NCBI RefSeq assembly: GCF_002412335.2
Contig: NZ_NXIB02000011.1
Span: 1-43,132 of the forward strand
Source of the DNA: Tychonema bourrellyi FEM_GT703
Lineage (GTDB): Bacteria > Cyanobacteriota > Cyanobacteriia > Cyanobacteriales > Microcoleaceae
DNA length: 43,132 nt
Direction of reading: 5' to 3'
Shown: piece by piece, positions 17,851 to 27,049 of the stretch
How positions within the stretch are numbered: the stretch's first letter is position 1
How the letters are laid out: the number at the start of each line of letters is the position of its first letter
Notes under the pieces: generated by a model
Told to the model about the DNA's origin: nothing
The model's database searches: none
What the model saw: the letters and a program-made list of their open reading frames with translations, nothing else
Translations under genes and position numbers: made by a program

Positions 17851-20800
17851 TTATTGAGAAATTAAGGGAAGCCAATTGCCAATTAAAACATAGTTTGCCC
17901 AAGTACGAGCATCTTTATATCCGTCTTGCTCGATCAGGATTTTTTGAGCGGTATGGAGTGCCCTAGCCATTTTCATCCCTGGTTTGCGTAATTCATTGTA
18001 GAAGTGTACCATCAACTTAGTAGTCGCTTCATCATCTGCTTTCCATAAGGTTGACAGAGTGCTCCGAGCACCCGATCGCACCGCCAGTCCCGCCAAACCC
18101 AGAGTGGCTCGATCGTCTCCTTTTGCTGTTTGACAAGCACTGAGTACGAGCAACTCAATAGTATGGCGATCGCCTTCGCTACCAGTTTTGACCAAATTAT
18201 CCAAATCTTTACTTCTCAGGAAGCTTCTATAGGCAACAAGAAATGTCTTTTCGGGTTGAGAACTAAACTGACCGTGGGTTTTTATGTGAATGATTGAATA
18301 GTTTTCTAAAGCAATAAGTTGGCGAATTTTAGCGATAGTAAATTCTGAATTTAAAAGCCGTTTTTTTACTGGCATAACTTTATCTATACCATTAATCTCT
18401 TCTTTTAAATTTTTAATGGCTTCAAATTCTACATCTTCGATAGGTAGCTGTTTTTCATCGACACCACCTGCGAAAAGTTTGATATCTTTGAATCGAGTAT
18501 CTTGCCTTTCTTTAGCATTTGTAAGCTGCAAGCCAGGAGCTAGAACAATATCATATTTTTTTTGAATGAGATGCTGCTTTCCATCATGGAGAATAGTCAT
18601 TGGAATCTTCTGCAAAGGTCTGTCTAATACAAAAACTAATGTTTCAACATTCAAGTTTTTATCAATCGATAATTCAATGGGTTTAAAAACCCATTGATAC
18701 AACTGTTTGGCTGTTATGATTACATCAGGATTTTTCCCCCTTTCTTCCAGATACCCTCCCAACTTTTTTAAAGTATTTCTGATAGTTTCTTCTGAGACAG
18801 CAGTCACATGATACTCTAATTCCGATTGACCTGGTAACTTCAAGATAATTGCCAAACGATTTGGTAAAATAATTGCATGGATAACTGCTGCTGTCGGATC
18901 GTATTTATCCGCGATCGCATCAATCTCTTCTGCCTTATTCACCACGACACAACCATCCCTAAAAAAGTTATCCAACTCAGCCACCTGAAGCGCCTCAATC
19001 ACATTCCTCGCTTGCTTCAAATTCTCTGGACTAGGCTTCTCCCCCTGCAACAACAAGTCCACAAATTCCCGATAAACAGGCTCTATTTTATCGCGAAAAT
19101 CGAACTGTCCATCCCGACTAATCGGCACCAAATCGTTGCGTAGCGACTGTAACGTATTAAATGCAGCCGTATAAGCCCCGATCGCACCGTCAACATCCTT
19201 CGCCTCCCCATTCCGACGAATCCGCCCCAATTGCCACTGCCACTGATAGGCAAGATCCGGCGCATTTAACTGAACATTCTGCGACAACAACAAAGCTTGT
19301 TCCGTACACTGTTGAGCCTCCAGCCACTGCTGATTTTTTTCATACACGGTACCCAAATTGCCCAAAGCATAGGCTGTTGCCCTGAAATCGCCCAAATTCC
19401 TAGCCAATGCGATCGCCTTTGCACCCAATCTACCAACTTCTCCCGAAGACACAAACTCAATATTTTCCAGCACACTTTCAGCCACAATTGCAGAATTTGG
19501 CAAACAGTAATTCAATATCTTTTCTGAATTTACGTTAGACGAATTTGAAACATTATTAGGAGTTTCTAGTTGTTTTTTGAGGTCAACTAAACTATTCATC
19601 AAACTAACTTCCGCATAAACTAGCTTGTGACTTCGCGGCAACTTACTCAATTGAGATAAAATTTCTAAGCGCAATTGTTGGATTTCCTTTGCATTTCCCG
19701 TAAATTCACTTTTACGCTTAACTACAAGACTTAATAAATTTAGTTGTGCCTGGACTTTGAGAAAGGAATTATTCGCGGTCACATTTATAGATTTTTTATA
19801 TAAATTTATAGCATTTTCGTAGTCTTTTTTATAATTGTTATCTTCTGATACAGACAAAAATTTGTTTCTATTTCCCAGAGATTGATAGGTATCACCTAAA
19901 CTTAGTAACACCAAAGCTTGTTCTTGAGGAAATTCTTGTTGAGTCACAACTCGCTCTAATTCTTCCAGCAACTGTTGAGACTCTTTCAAATAACCAAGCT
20001 GTCTCCATACATCGCCAAGGAGACGCGCCCCGGTAATTTGGATGTTTTTCAAAGTCGGATTTGATGGCGTTTTGACACTTCGTTTGATTGTTACTAATTT
20101 TTCAGTAATTAACTGCTGACAATCCTGACTGGGAATGACGAAGTTTTCGGAATTGTTTGATTCGACAACTGGGATGATTGCTTGACAAGCTTGCTGATAT
20201 AAACCTAATTCTTGCAAGGTTTTAACTTGAGCAATTAGGCTGCGTTTCCAGCCTAAATTATCCTTTAATTTAACATAAATATTCGTTGCTTGCTTCCCTG
20301 TTTGCAAAGCAAGATTGATTTGTCCTTGTTCCCATTCTCCATTGGATTGAATATCGAGAATTTGCCCGATCGCCTTTAATTCCACTAATGACTTTACCCT
20401 AGACTCCTGCGGTAACAAACTGCGACTTTTGCCGATCGCACTATTTGCCTCTTCCCAACGCCCCAACTGTTGATATGTCAACGAAAGATTACTCAGGGCG
20501 ATCGCCTGATTCAACCAATCTCCCCCCACCTCAAAACCCGCAACAGCTTGCCGCCAATACTTCGCAGCCTCTGCAAACTCTCCAGCAGCATAACTGGTTC
20601 TAGCTAAATTTTCCCATGCTTGGGGCGATCGCGACTCATTACCAATTCCGGTTTTACCGGAATGATGTTGACTGTTAACTGTTAACTGTTGACTGTTGAC
20701 TGCTATAGATTGAGCCTTGACATTTACCGCAAAGAATGCTATGAATCCAACAACAAATAGGATAGTAAATAGCCTCAAACTTCGGCGGAATCTCTGACGA

Positions 20801-20859
20801 ACTGGTCTCAAAAAGAGAACCTGGATAGAACCGAAAAATGTAAACCTTTTTCTTGCCAT
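17851..20859 (-). CDS. Exported TPR-CHAT caspase-like protease
   Basis: The 1002-residue protein has an Arg-rich start and a hydrophobic segment at about 31-49 ending in VKAQS (signal peptide or anchor), TPR helices from about 80 to 620 (LARTSYAAGEFAEAAKYWRQAV; LGNLGTVYEKNQQWLEAQQCTEQAL), and a C-terminal CHAT domain (about 700-1000) with His862 (IKTHGQ) and Cys909 (LSACQT). The end, WANYVLIGNW, is the standard close of TPR-CHAT proteins. It should act in the periplasm. It is the third gene of the tpsA-tpsB-CHAT operon; the ATG at 20859 overlaps the end of tpsB by 52 bases, and starting later would remove the signal. A heptamer array encodes residues about 53-65 just after the signal. Confidence 0.88.
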   Translation of the reverse strand: MARKRFTFFGSIQVLFLRPVRQRFRRSLRLFTILFVVGFIAFFAVNVKAQSIAVNSQQLTVNSQHHSGKTGIGNESRSPQAWENLARTSYAAGEFAEAAKYWRQAVAGFEVGGDWLNQAIALSNLSLTYQQLGRWEEANSAIGKSRSLLPQESRVKSLVELKAIGQILDIQSNGEWEQGQINLALQTGKQATNIYVKLKDNLGWKRSLIAQVKTLQELGLYQQACQAIIPVVESNNSENFVIPSQDCQQLITEKLVTIKRSVKTPSNPTLKNIQITGARLLGDVWRQLGYLKESQQLLEELERVVTQQEFPQEQALVLLSLGDTYQSLGNRNKFLSVSEDNNYKKDYENAINLYKKSINVTANNSFLKVQAQLNLLSLVVKRKSEFTGNAKEIQQLRLEILSQLSKLPRSHKLVYAEVSLMNSLVDLKKQLETPNNVSNSSNVNSEKILNYCLPNSAIVAESVLENIEFVSSGEVGRLGAKAIALARNLGDFRATAYALGNLGTVYEKNQQWLEAQQCTEQALLLSQNVQLNAPDLAYQWQWQLGRIRRNGEAKDVDGAIGAYTAAFNTLQSLRNDLVPISRDGQFDFRDKIEPVYREFVDLLLQGEKPSPENLKQARNVIEALQVAELDNFFRDGCVVVNKAEEIDAIADKYDPTAAVIHAIILPNRLAIILKLPGQSELEYHVTAVSEETIRNTLKKLGGYLEERGKNPDVIITAKQLYQWVFKPIELSIDKNLNVETLVFVLDRPLQKIPMTILHDGKQHLIQKKYDIVLAPGLQLTNAKERQDTRFKDIKLFAGGVDEKQLPIEDVEFEAIKNLKEEINGIDKVMPVKKRLLNSEFTIAKIRQLIALENYSIIHIKTHGQFSSQPEKTFLVAYRSFLRSKDLDNLVKTGSEGDRHTIELLVLSACQTAKGDDRATLGLAGLAVRSGARSTLSTLWKADDEATTKLMVHFYNELRKPGMKMARALHTAQKILIEQDGYKDARTWANYVLIGNWLPLISQ
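20666..20700. repeat. Heptamer array inside the TPR-CHAT gene, 5 units
   Basis: Five consecutive units, TGTTGAC or TGTTAAC, lie just after the signal-peptide coding segment; on the coding strand they give AVNSQQLTVNSQ. A change of one or two units would shift the frame directly after the signal peptide. A CCGG-TTTTA-CCGG dyad (20648-20660) is adjacent. Confidence 0.85.
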
Positions 20860-22718
20860 GTTCTCCCTCTCGAATTCACATCAACTAAAGGAATACCCCA
20901 GTAAAAATTAGCCGACATACTATCACCCAATTCCCACCGCAAACCCGTACCTACAGACATCAAAAATTGACGCTCAGAATTTTCCATACCCGAACTATTC
21001 CAAACCGTGCCAGCATCAACAAAAGGGGCAATTTGTAAAACTCCTAAACCTCGATCGGACCTACCAACAATCGGAAACCTCAACTCCGCCGATGCAGAAA
21101 TCCCATTGTCAGCCAACAGAATATCCTGCCGATAACCTCTGACACTATTCCCACCCCCAATCCCAAATTGTTCCAGAGGTAAAAGCGTCCTATTCGCCAA
21201 TTGTACATCAGTTTTTGCCACCAAAAAAGTGTCTCTCCTGAAGCGGCGAATCCACTGTCCCTGGCCCCGCCATGCCAAAAATCGGCTATCAGGAGCCTCG
21301 CTATTAATAGTAGCATTAAACGCTCCCAATCCCAAACTAAATTGAGAGCGCAAAGCCAACAATTCATCATTGTTCCGCACAGTCCAATCTTGAAAAAACC
21401 TGACTGCTGATATTCCCGTGCGCCCTTTCGCATCCGCACCCGCAGAAAGGGGGAAATCTTCCCCTAAAATGGAAGTGCCACTTTCCCGTCTAGTTGCTGT
21501 CACTCCCAGGGCTAATTCTTGTCTGGGATTTCTCAATATAGGTTGACGGAAAGTTAGGTCAAAATATTGTGCTGCTGCTCTGATATCCACTTTTTCAAAA
21601 GGTTTTTCGATAACGCGATTTCCGGTAATACCTGCTGATAAATTAATTGTGCCGTTGTGAGGATTTAAGGGCAAAGTATAGCTGAGATCAAAGGCATTGC
21701 TACCGTCAGTATTGGTATAAGCCAGACTCAAACCATCTCCTTTTCCTAATAAGTTAGCTTCGGTTAGCTGTATTTGGCGGCGGAAACTGCCGATGCTGGG
21801 AGCCCGTCGATTATCTAGCAGCAATGCAGCACTAAATGTTTTTTCCTCCTCGAATTTAACTTCTAGGGCACTTCTCTGGAAATCGGAACCGTGTATTAAT
21901 TCAGCAGAAATACTTTTAATTAAGGGATCGAGTTGGAGTAATCGCAGGGCATCTAATAGGCGAGATACTTGTAAAGGCTGGGAGGCCATATCTAAACGGC
22001 TGCATATATAATTGAGATTGAGGCGCTGTTTTCCTGTCTTTCTTCTGACTCGAATTGATTCTAAACCACCTTCAACTATTTTAATGATAACTTCCCCAGC
22101 AGCGCCTCGGTTTTGTAACCTTTGATTTGGTTCTTCGCTAGTGCTAGGAATGTAGGCAAAGGAGTTGATATATCCTCTGTCATTATAGAGTTTTGTTACT
22201 TCGGAAATCAGTTGCTGCAATTGGGGAAATGTGATTCTGTTAGTATTGCTATCTAATTTTAGAAGTTTATTACTAATTTCTTGTTCTAGGGTTTTTTGAC
22301 TGAAAACTGTATTACCAATGAAGCGAAAATTAGTAACGGAGATTGCTTCGATTACTTCATTGGTTTTACTATCTTCTGGTGTTTGAGTTGTGGGAGATTG
22401 CGGTTCGGCCGATCGCGCGATCGGACATTCATAGACTTCACTGGTATCGGAATTAGGTTCAGTTTGTCTTTGTAAGCTAGGAGATGGTTCAGGCTGCGGT
22501 AGGTTTGGCTGGGAAGGGACTGTTTGCGGTGCTAAAGGTTCCGAGAGGTTAGGAGTTTGAGTTTCGATCGGTGTTTGTGCTGTAAATTCTACTGGAAATA
22601 GGGGAACAGTTTGTGCTTTCAGTGGCAAAACCATCCAATTACTAGCTAACACTCCCACAGCTATTTGTAGGAGGCGATCGCCCTTTTTCTGATTTCCTTT
22701 ATTGACCATAGCAACCAC
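20808..22718 (-). CDS. TpsB-type two-partner-secretion outer-membrane transporter
   Basis: The 636-residue ShlB/FhaC/HecB-family protein has a signal peptide (LLQIAVGVLASNWMVLPLKAQ), a Pro/Gln-rich linker, a POTRA region (about 120-290: FRFIGNTVFSQKTLEQEI, LYNDRGYINSFAYIP) and a 16-strand barrel region with FGIGGGNSVRGYRQD, the conserved loop-6 VRGY motif. It ends in SRFSF; a terminal Phe is the usual BAM recognition signal. Such proteins export a partner TpsA exoprotein across the outer membrane; here that is the gene immediately upstream, which it overlaps by 20 bases. A second ATG at residue 4 is possible. Confidence 0.92.
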   Translation of the reverse strand: MVAMVNKGNQKKGDRLLQIAVGVLASNWMVLPLKAQTVPLFPVEFTAQTPIETQTPNLSEPLAPQTVPSQPNLPQPEPSPSLQRQTEPNSDTSEVYECPIARSAEPQSPTTQTPEDSKTNEVIEAISVTNFRFIGNTVFSQKTLEQEISNKLLKLDSNTNRITFPQLQQLISEVTKLYNDRGYINSFAYIPSTSEEPNQRLQNRGAAGEVIIKIVEGGLESIRVRRKTGKQRLNLNYICSRLDMASQPLQVSRLLDALRLLQLDPLIKSISAELIHGSDFQRSALEVKFEEEKTFSAALLLDNRRAPSIGSFRRQIQLTEANLLGKGDGLSLAYTNTDGSNAFDLSYTLPLNPHNGTINLSAGITGNRVIEKPFEKVDIRAAAQYFDLTFRQPILRNPRQELALGVTATRRESGTSILGEDFPLSAGADAKGRTGISAVRFFQDWTVRNNDELLALRSQFSLGLGAFNATINSEAPDSRFLAWRGQGQWIRRFRRDTFLVAKTDVQLANRTLLPLEQFGIGGGNSVRGYRQDILLADNGISASAELRFPIVGRSDRGLGVLQIAPFVDAGTVWNSSGMENSERQFLMSVGTGLRWELGDSMSANFYWGIPLVDVNSRGRTWQEKGLHFSVLSRFSF

Positions 22719-25497
22719 CAGTAGGTTGAACTGGACTCTGGAGGGTAACAGTGGCAGGATTAGCAGTAAAAATCACTTCTCCTTTGGTGTTAATTGCCCA
22801 ACCTTGAGCTGATAGGATGGGTCTGTTAGGGGGGCCGACTTGTTGGCGTGGAGCCGTCCTGGTTCGTTGTTCTACAGGGGCTACAGCATCGGCTAAACCG
22901 ACGGCGGTTGAACTATTGCTAGGTGTTTCCGCCGGATTTGCTGGCAAGCCGCGCCCAATTCTGGTGAAGGTTTTGTCGGTTCCTGATTGTCGTTGATTGG
23001 GGCAAATTTGGGCGATCGCATCGGGATTGACAATGGTTTTTGGTAATTGAACCACGCCTTGAGTGGGGTCAATATCGGGTGTGTTGAGAATCACTTCACC
23101 GTCGAGTTGCGGGCCTGCTAGGGAGGTAGCGGTGATGTCGCTGTTTAGGGTTTGTTGCGATCGGGCCTCAGTACCAAAAATACCTTGAGCATTAATTGTA
23201 ACGCGCCCGCCTCTAGCTTCTTGGGAATTAGCACTAATATCGCTATTTTCTAACGCTACTAATGCTCCGGTATCAATACTAATATTGCCACCCGTCGCCG
23301 AACCTGTAGCGCTAGTAGTGATTTGACTGCTTCGGCGCATTTGCAAGTCCTGACTTTGTAAGCGAATATTACCAAAATTGCCAGCCGAAGTTGTCGCTGA
23401 TATCTCTCCACGATCTAGGCGAATAGAGTCCGCATTTACTATCAAATTACCAGCCGCTCCTGAGCCATCAGCACTGACAGTAACTTTTGCACCATCCTGA
23501 ATAATCAACCGCCCTGCTTGAACACTTAAATTTCCCCCCGCCCCTGTAGCATCTTTCCCCGTACTCGCAAATAACCCGCTAGGAGAACCTTCATTATTGC
23601 CAAGGATGTTTGTACTAAATAGGGGAACTCGCTGGACAAAATTGGGATCGCTACCGGAGATGAGAACTTTGTCAGCGGCATTAATTGTTAAATTTCCCGC
23701 TTGTCCGCTACTGGCCGTCGTCGCGATTATCTGTCCGCCACCAGTAGCCTCAAACCTATTAGCATTGATGGTAATATTGCCCCCAGCATTATCATTTAGG
23801 GTTTGGGCATTAACGACTGCTCCATTTGAGACTCGAAAATTATTTGTATTGACTATAATGTCTCCGCCTTGACCGGTTCCTTTGGATTCTGTTGGCGCGA
23901 ACAATCCACTTGATGACAAGTCGGGGCCTACGCCATCAATATTAACGAAATCAGCAGCGTTCACCACAATATTTCCCGATCGTCCTTGCCCTTCAGTTCG
24001 GACGATCGCAACAGCACCATTCGTGACAGACAGAGAACCAGTAGTAAGGTTAATGTTTCCTCCATTGCCAACCCCTGTCAGCTTGACGCTGCTATACACG
24101 CCAGAGGACTGTTGAAATTGAAGCAGTTTGCCATCTAGAGTAATCTCTTGCAACGGCCCCAATCCATCTAAGATTGTCTGATTGCTGACAGAAAGGACGA
24201 TGTTTCCTGCATTACCCTGCCCTTGAGTGCTCGCCGTAATCAAACCACCGTTTGTCAGTAAAAGGGAACCAGTAGTCAGGTTAATGTTTCCTCCATTGCC
24301 GATAGTTTCTTTTACTTCGGTTCTGCTGTAAATGCCGCTGGAGATGTTATTACTACCTGCGCCGTCCAAAGACGTGGAATTGCCAATGCGAATATTCACA
24401 TCGCCTGCGTTTCCCTGCCCAAAAGTGCTGGCTTTAATGAGCGCTCCATTTGTTAAAGAAAGGGTATCGGCTGTAATATTAATGCTGCCACCTTCACCAG
24501 CAGCGTTGAATTCAACAAGGTTATACGCGCCACTGGATTCGTCGTTCCCCACTCCGTCAAAGGAAATAGCTCCTGTGGCATTAATTTGAATATTACCCGC
24601 TCGATTGCCAGCCGTGCTTACCCATGACCGGATTCCTGCTAACAGCATACTCCCTTCTGCCAGGTTCAAATTGTCGGTGGCGATCGCAATGATGCCTCCA
24701 CCGCCAGCACGCACGTCTACTATGGCACCGTTTGTCAGAGATACATCGCCTCTGGCTACCCCCTCTGGAAAGCTCAAACTCAGTTGATTATTATCCCAAT
24801 TCAGGCTGATTGTTCCCGATCGGCTTAAGCCACCTAACTCAACTCTACCCCCCGGAGCCTGCAAATTTCCGCCGTCCAACTTCACATCGCCACCTGCGAG
24901 TGCTATAGTTTTGCCTGGTAACACTTGGAGTCCCACAACTTTACCACTGCTATTGATCGCCCTGGATTGATCGACAATTTGACCGGGATTCTGACCAAAT
25001 TGCAAACCAATGGGAATGCTAATAGTTAGCAAAGGAGTTGTTTGGGGATTAGTAGCACTGAATGATGTACCGTCAGCAAAATTAATACTATTAGCTGTAG
25101 TGCCTAAAAACGAGCCACCGATATTTAGGCTGGCATTCGGACCAAAAATAATGCCGTTGGGGTTGAGGAGAAATAGGTTAGCAGTGCCTTTAGCTTCGAT
25201 TATGCCGTCAATGTTAGAAATTGACCCGCCTGTGACGCGACTGAAGATATTTTGAACTGTATCAATGTTGTTAAAAGATGCTTTACCGCCTGTGGGGACG
25301 GAAAATTCGCGAAAGCTGTGGAACAAGTTGCGCCCCGCTGCTGTGCCGCCTTCAATGGTGAAGTTGTTGTCGTTTGGGGTGACGGTGGAGTTGAGCGGTA
25401 AAGTGCGATCGGGGGCAATTTGGGCGATCGCCAAATTTGGAAAACCACACACATAAAATAGAATACAGAATATTTTGACTTGTGTTTTATGGCTCAC
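22699..25497 (-). CDS. TpsA-type filamentous haemagglutinin-like exoprotein
   Basis: The 932-residue protein has a signal peptide (ILFYVCGFPNLAIAQ), then the TPS domain (about 27-270) with the hallmark NLFLLNPNGIIFGPNASL and FREFSVPTGGKASFNN. Residues 300-800 are beta-helix repeats with recurring NGALI.ASTxGQGNAGN and GNGGNINLTTGSL units, the fold of secreted haemagglutinins. It ends in VQPTGGCYGQ. It should be exported by the TpsB partner downstream and stay at the cell surface or be released; adhesion, aggregation or contact-dependent roles are known for the family. First gene of the operon; the stop overlaps the tpsB start. Confidence 0.92.
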   Translation of the reverse strand: MSHKTQVKIFCILFYVCGFPNLAIAQIAPDRTLPLNSTVTPNDNNFTIEGGTAAGRNLFHSFREFSVPTGGKASFNNIDTVQNIFSRVTGGSISNIDGIIEAKGTANLFLLNPNGIIFGPNASLNIGGSFLGTTANSINFADGTSFSATNPQTTPLLTISIPIGLQFGQNPGQIVDQSRAINSSGKVVGLQVLPGKTIALAGGDVKLDGGNLQAPGGRVELGGLSRSGTISLNWDNNQLSLSFPEGVARGDVSLTNGAIVDVRAGGGGIIAIATDNLNLAEGSMLLAGIRSWVSTAGNRAGNIQINATGAISFDGVGNDESSGAYNLVEFNAAGEGGSINITADTLSLTNGALIKASTFGQGNAGDVNIRIGNSTSLDGAGSNNISSGIYSRTEVKETIGNGGNINLTTGSLLLTNGGLITASTQGQGNAGNIVLSVSNQTILDGLGPLQEITLDGKLLQFQQSSGVYSSVKLTGVGNGGNINLTTGSLSVTNGAVAIVRTEGQGRSGNIVVNAADFVNIDGVGPDLSSSGLFAPTESKGTGQGGDIIVNTNNFRVSNGAVVNAQTLNDNAGGNITINANRFEATGGGQIIATTASSGQAGNLTINAADKVLISGSDPNFVQRVPLFSTNILGNNEGSPSGLFASTGKDATGAGGNLSVQAGRLIIQDGAKVTVSADGSGAAGNLIVNADSIRLDRGEISATTSAGNFGNIRLQSQDLQMRRSSQITTSATGSATGGNISIDTGALVALENSDISANSQEARGGRVTINAQGIFGTEARSQQTLNSDITATSLAGPQLDGEVILNTPDIDPTQGVVQLPKTIVNPDAIAQICPNQRQSGTDKTFTRIGRGLPANPAETPSNSSTAVGLADAVAPVEQRTRTAPRQQVGPPNRPILSAQGWAINTKGEVIFTANPATVTLQSPVQPTGGCYGQ

Positions 25498-25559
25498 GGG
25501 GATGCACGATGTAAAAAAGGGCGATCGATGAAAATATTAAGATGATTAGTCCTGGAAGC

Positions 25560-25628
25560 AGAAACCGGGTTTTTTTACAAAAATACTGCACGCCCAACCT
25601 TTAAGACTGGTGAAAAACCCGGTTTCTT
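25560..25628. repeat. AGAAACCGGGTTT inverted repeat, copy C
   Basis: AGAAACCGGGTTTTTTT (25560-25576) and AAAAACCCGGTTTCTTT ending at 25628, inside a larger imperfect dyad GATGATTAGTCCT/AGTCCTAATCATC (25542-25656). Third member of the family at 5765 and 7556. Confidence 0.75.
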
Positions 25629-25776
25629 TGGTATTTACACGCAAGTCCTAATCATCTTACAAGAAAATGAGCCAAGGATGTAACCATCGCCCAATTAATT
25701 GTAGGGAAAGGGCACTGCCCAAGGAGTGTCAACTTAAGCCTGAAAGCCCTGAGAAATCTGGTTTTTACCTGAGTCT

Positions 25777-25884
25777 AGATCCCCCTAAATCCCCCGATCG
25801 AAGGGGGACGAAAGATCGGACTCCTGTCCCCCCCGAATGTAGGGGCGGTGCCCCCGTGCCCGCCCTCTTGGTTAGGGGGGATCT
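25777..25884. repeat. 108-bp imperfect inverted repeat, C/G-rich
   Basis: AGATCCCCCTAA at 25777-25788 faces TTAGGGGGGATCT at 25872-25884, enclosing further CCCCC/GGGGG pairs and a GTAGGGGCGGTGCCCCCG segment, a type common between cyanobacterial genes. The small open frame across it (25667-25906) has no protein-like features. The whole 25498-26024 gap holds only this, copy C and a possible operator. Confidence 0.65.
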
Positions 25885-25938
25885 GGCCTTAATAGTCAAA
25901 CAGTAGTCTCTCAAGGGGTTTTACCTGATTGTTGACAC

Positions 25939-25956
25939 CACTGGGCACGTGCAGTG
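25939..25956. promoter_or_regulatory. Operator-like dyad upstream of bioU
   Basis: CACTG and CAGTG half-sites are separated by eight bases, about 70 bases before the bioU start. The symmetry fits a repressor site, but I cannot link it to a known regulator. Confidence 0.25.
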
Positions 25957-26024
25957 TCCTGACTGTGGGTAACTTGTCCCCGATTGACCGATAATGAAAA
26001 ATTGTCCAATATCAAGAAAGTCCC

Positions 26025-27041
26025 ATGAATACAAAAAAAGCTACAGATTTAATTAACCAACCAATTCGAGTAGGCGTCTTGGGTTATGGCGGACTCGGCC
26101 AAGCAGCCGCCCGGTTACTCGCTCCCAAACGAGAAATGCTCTGGGTAGCCGCCGCCGACCAAAAAGGTTACGCTTACGCCGCAGAAGGCTTGAATTCCAA
26201 AGAGTGCGAGGCAATTTATAAATCTCAAGGTTCTTTAGGTTATTTGGAATCAGCGGGAATTTTGTGCGATCGCAGCATTCAAGAACTCATCCAAACAGCC
26301 CAAGGAGTAGACGGCTATTTCCTAGCATTACCAAATCTTCCCAACACATTCATGGCATCCGTAGCCAGACAATTTATCGAATCCGGCTGGAAAGGAGTAT
26401 TAGTTGATGCCATCAAACGCACCAGCGCCGTCGAACAAATTCTCGCCCTCAAAGACGAACTTCAAGCAGCAGGAATTACCTACATGACAGGCTGCGGTGC
26501 AACACCTGGGTTGCTAACAGCAGCAGCAGCATTAGCCGCTCAAAGTTACGCAGAAGTGCACAGCGTCAAAATCACCTTTGGAGTCGGAATTGCCAATTGG
26601 GAAGCTTATCGAGCCACCATTCGCGAAGACATCGCACATTTGCCCGGTTATGATGTACCGAAAGCTCAAGCCATGTCTGATGCAGAAGTGGAAGCGCTAT
26701 TAGATAGCACCGACGGTTTATTGAAGCTGGAAAATATGGAACACGCCGATGATATCATGTTGGAATTGGCTGGAATTTGCGATCGCGATCGAGTCACAGT
26801 CGGTGGCATTGTCGATACTCGCAATTCCAAAAAACCTCTGAGCACCAACGTCCAAATTACCGGCCGCACCTTCGAGGGCAAAATCTCAACTCACACCTTT
26901 ACTTTAGGCGACGAAACCAGCATGGCAGCCAACGTTTGCGGCCCAGCTTTCGGTTATCTGAAAGCCGGTATAATGCTGCAAAGAAAAGGCATTTCTGGCT
27001 TATTCACCGCCGCTGAAATCATGCCCCAATTTGTCAGGTAA
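26025..27041 (+). CDS. bioU: BioU-type (S)-8-amino-7-oxononanoate synthase
   Basis: The 338-residue protein opens with a Rossmann motif ([14 protein letters not shown]) and contains [70 protein letters not shown] and [36 protein letters not shown]. This is the pattern of cyanobacterial proteins once called saccharopine dehydrogenase-like and later shown, for the Synechocystis member, to be BioU, a suicide enzyme that donates its own lysine side-chain nitrogen in biotin synthesis. Lys131 aligns with the reported Lys124, allowing for a seven-residue longer N-terminus. It replaces BioA. No other bio genes are adjacent. The start ATG at 26025 precedes the Rossmann fold closely. Confidence 0.82.
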   Translation: MNTKKATDLINQPIRVGVLGYGGLGQAAARLLAPKREMLWVAAADQKGYAYAAEGLNSKECEAIYKSQGSLGYLESAGILCDRSIQELIQTAQGVDGYFLALPNLPNTFMASVARQFIESGWKGVLVDAIKRTSAVEQILALKDELQAAGITYMTGCGATPGLLTAAAALAAQSYAEVHSVKITFGVGIANWEAYRATIREDIAHLPGYDVPKAQAMSDAEVEALLDSTDGLLKLENMEHADDIMLELAGICDRDRVTVGGIVDTRNSKKPLSTNVQITGRTFEGKISTHTFTLGDETSMAANVCGPAFGYLKAGIMLQRKGISGLFTAAEIMPQFVR

Positions 27042-27049
27042 GCTAAATA

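Noticed and set aside
25667..25906. 79-residue frame upstream of bioU
   Set aside because: Lies across a C/G-rich inverted repeat and has low-complexity, non-conserved-looking sequence.
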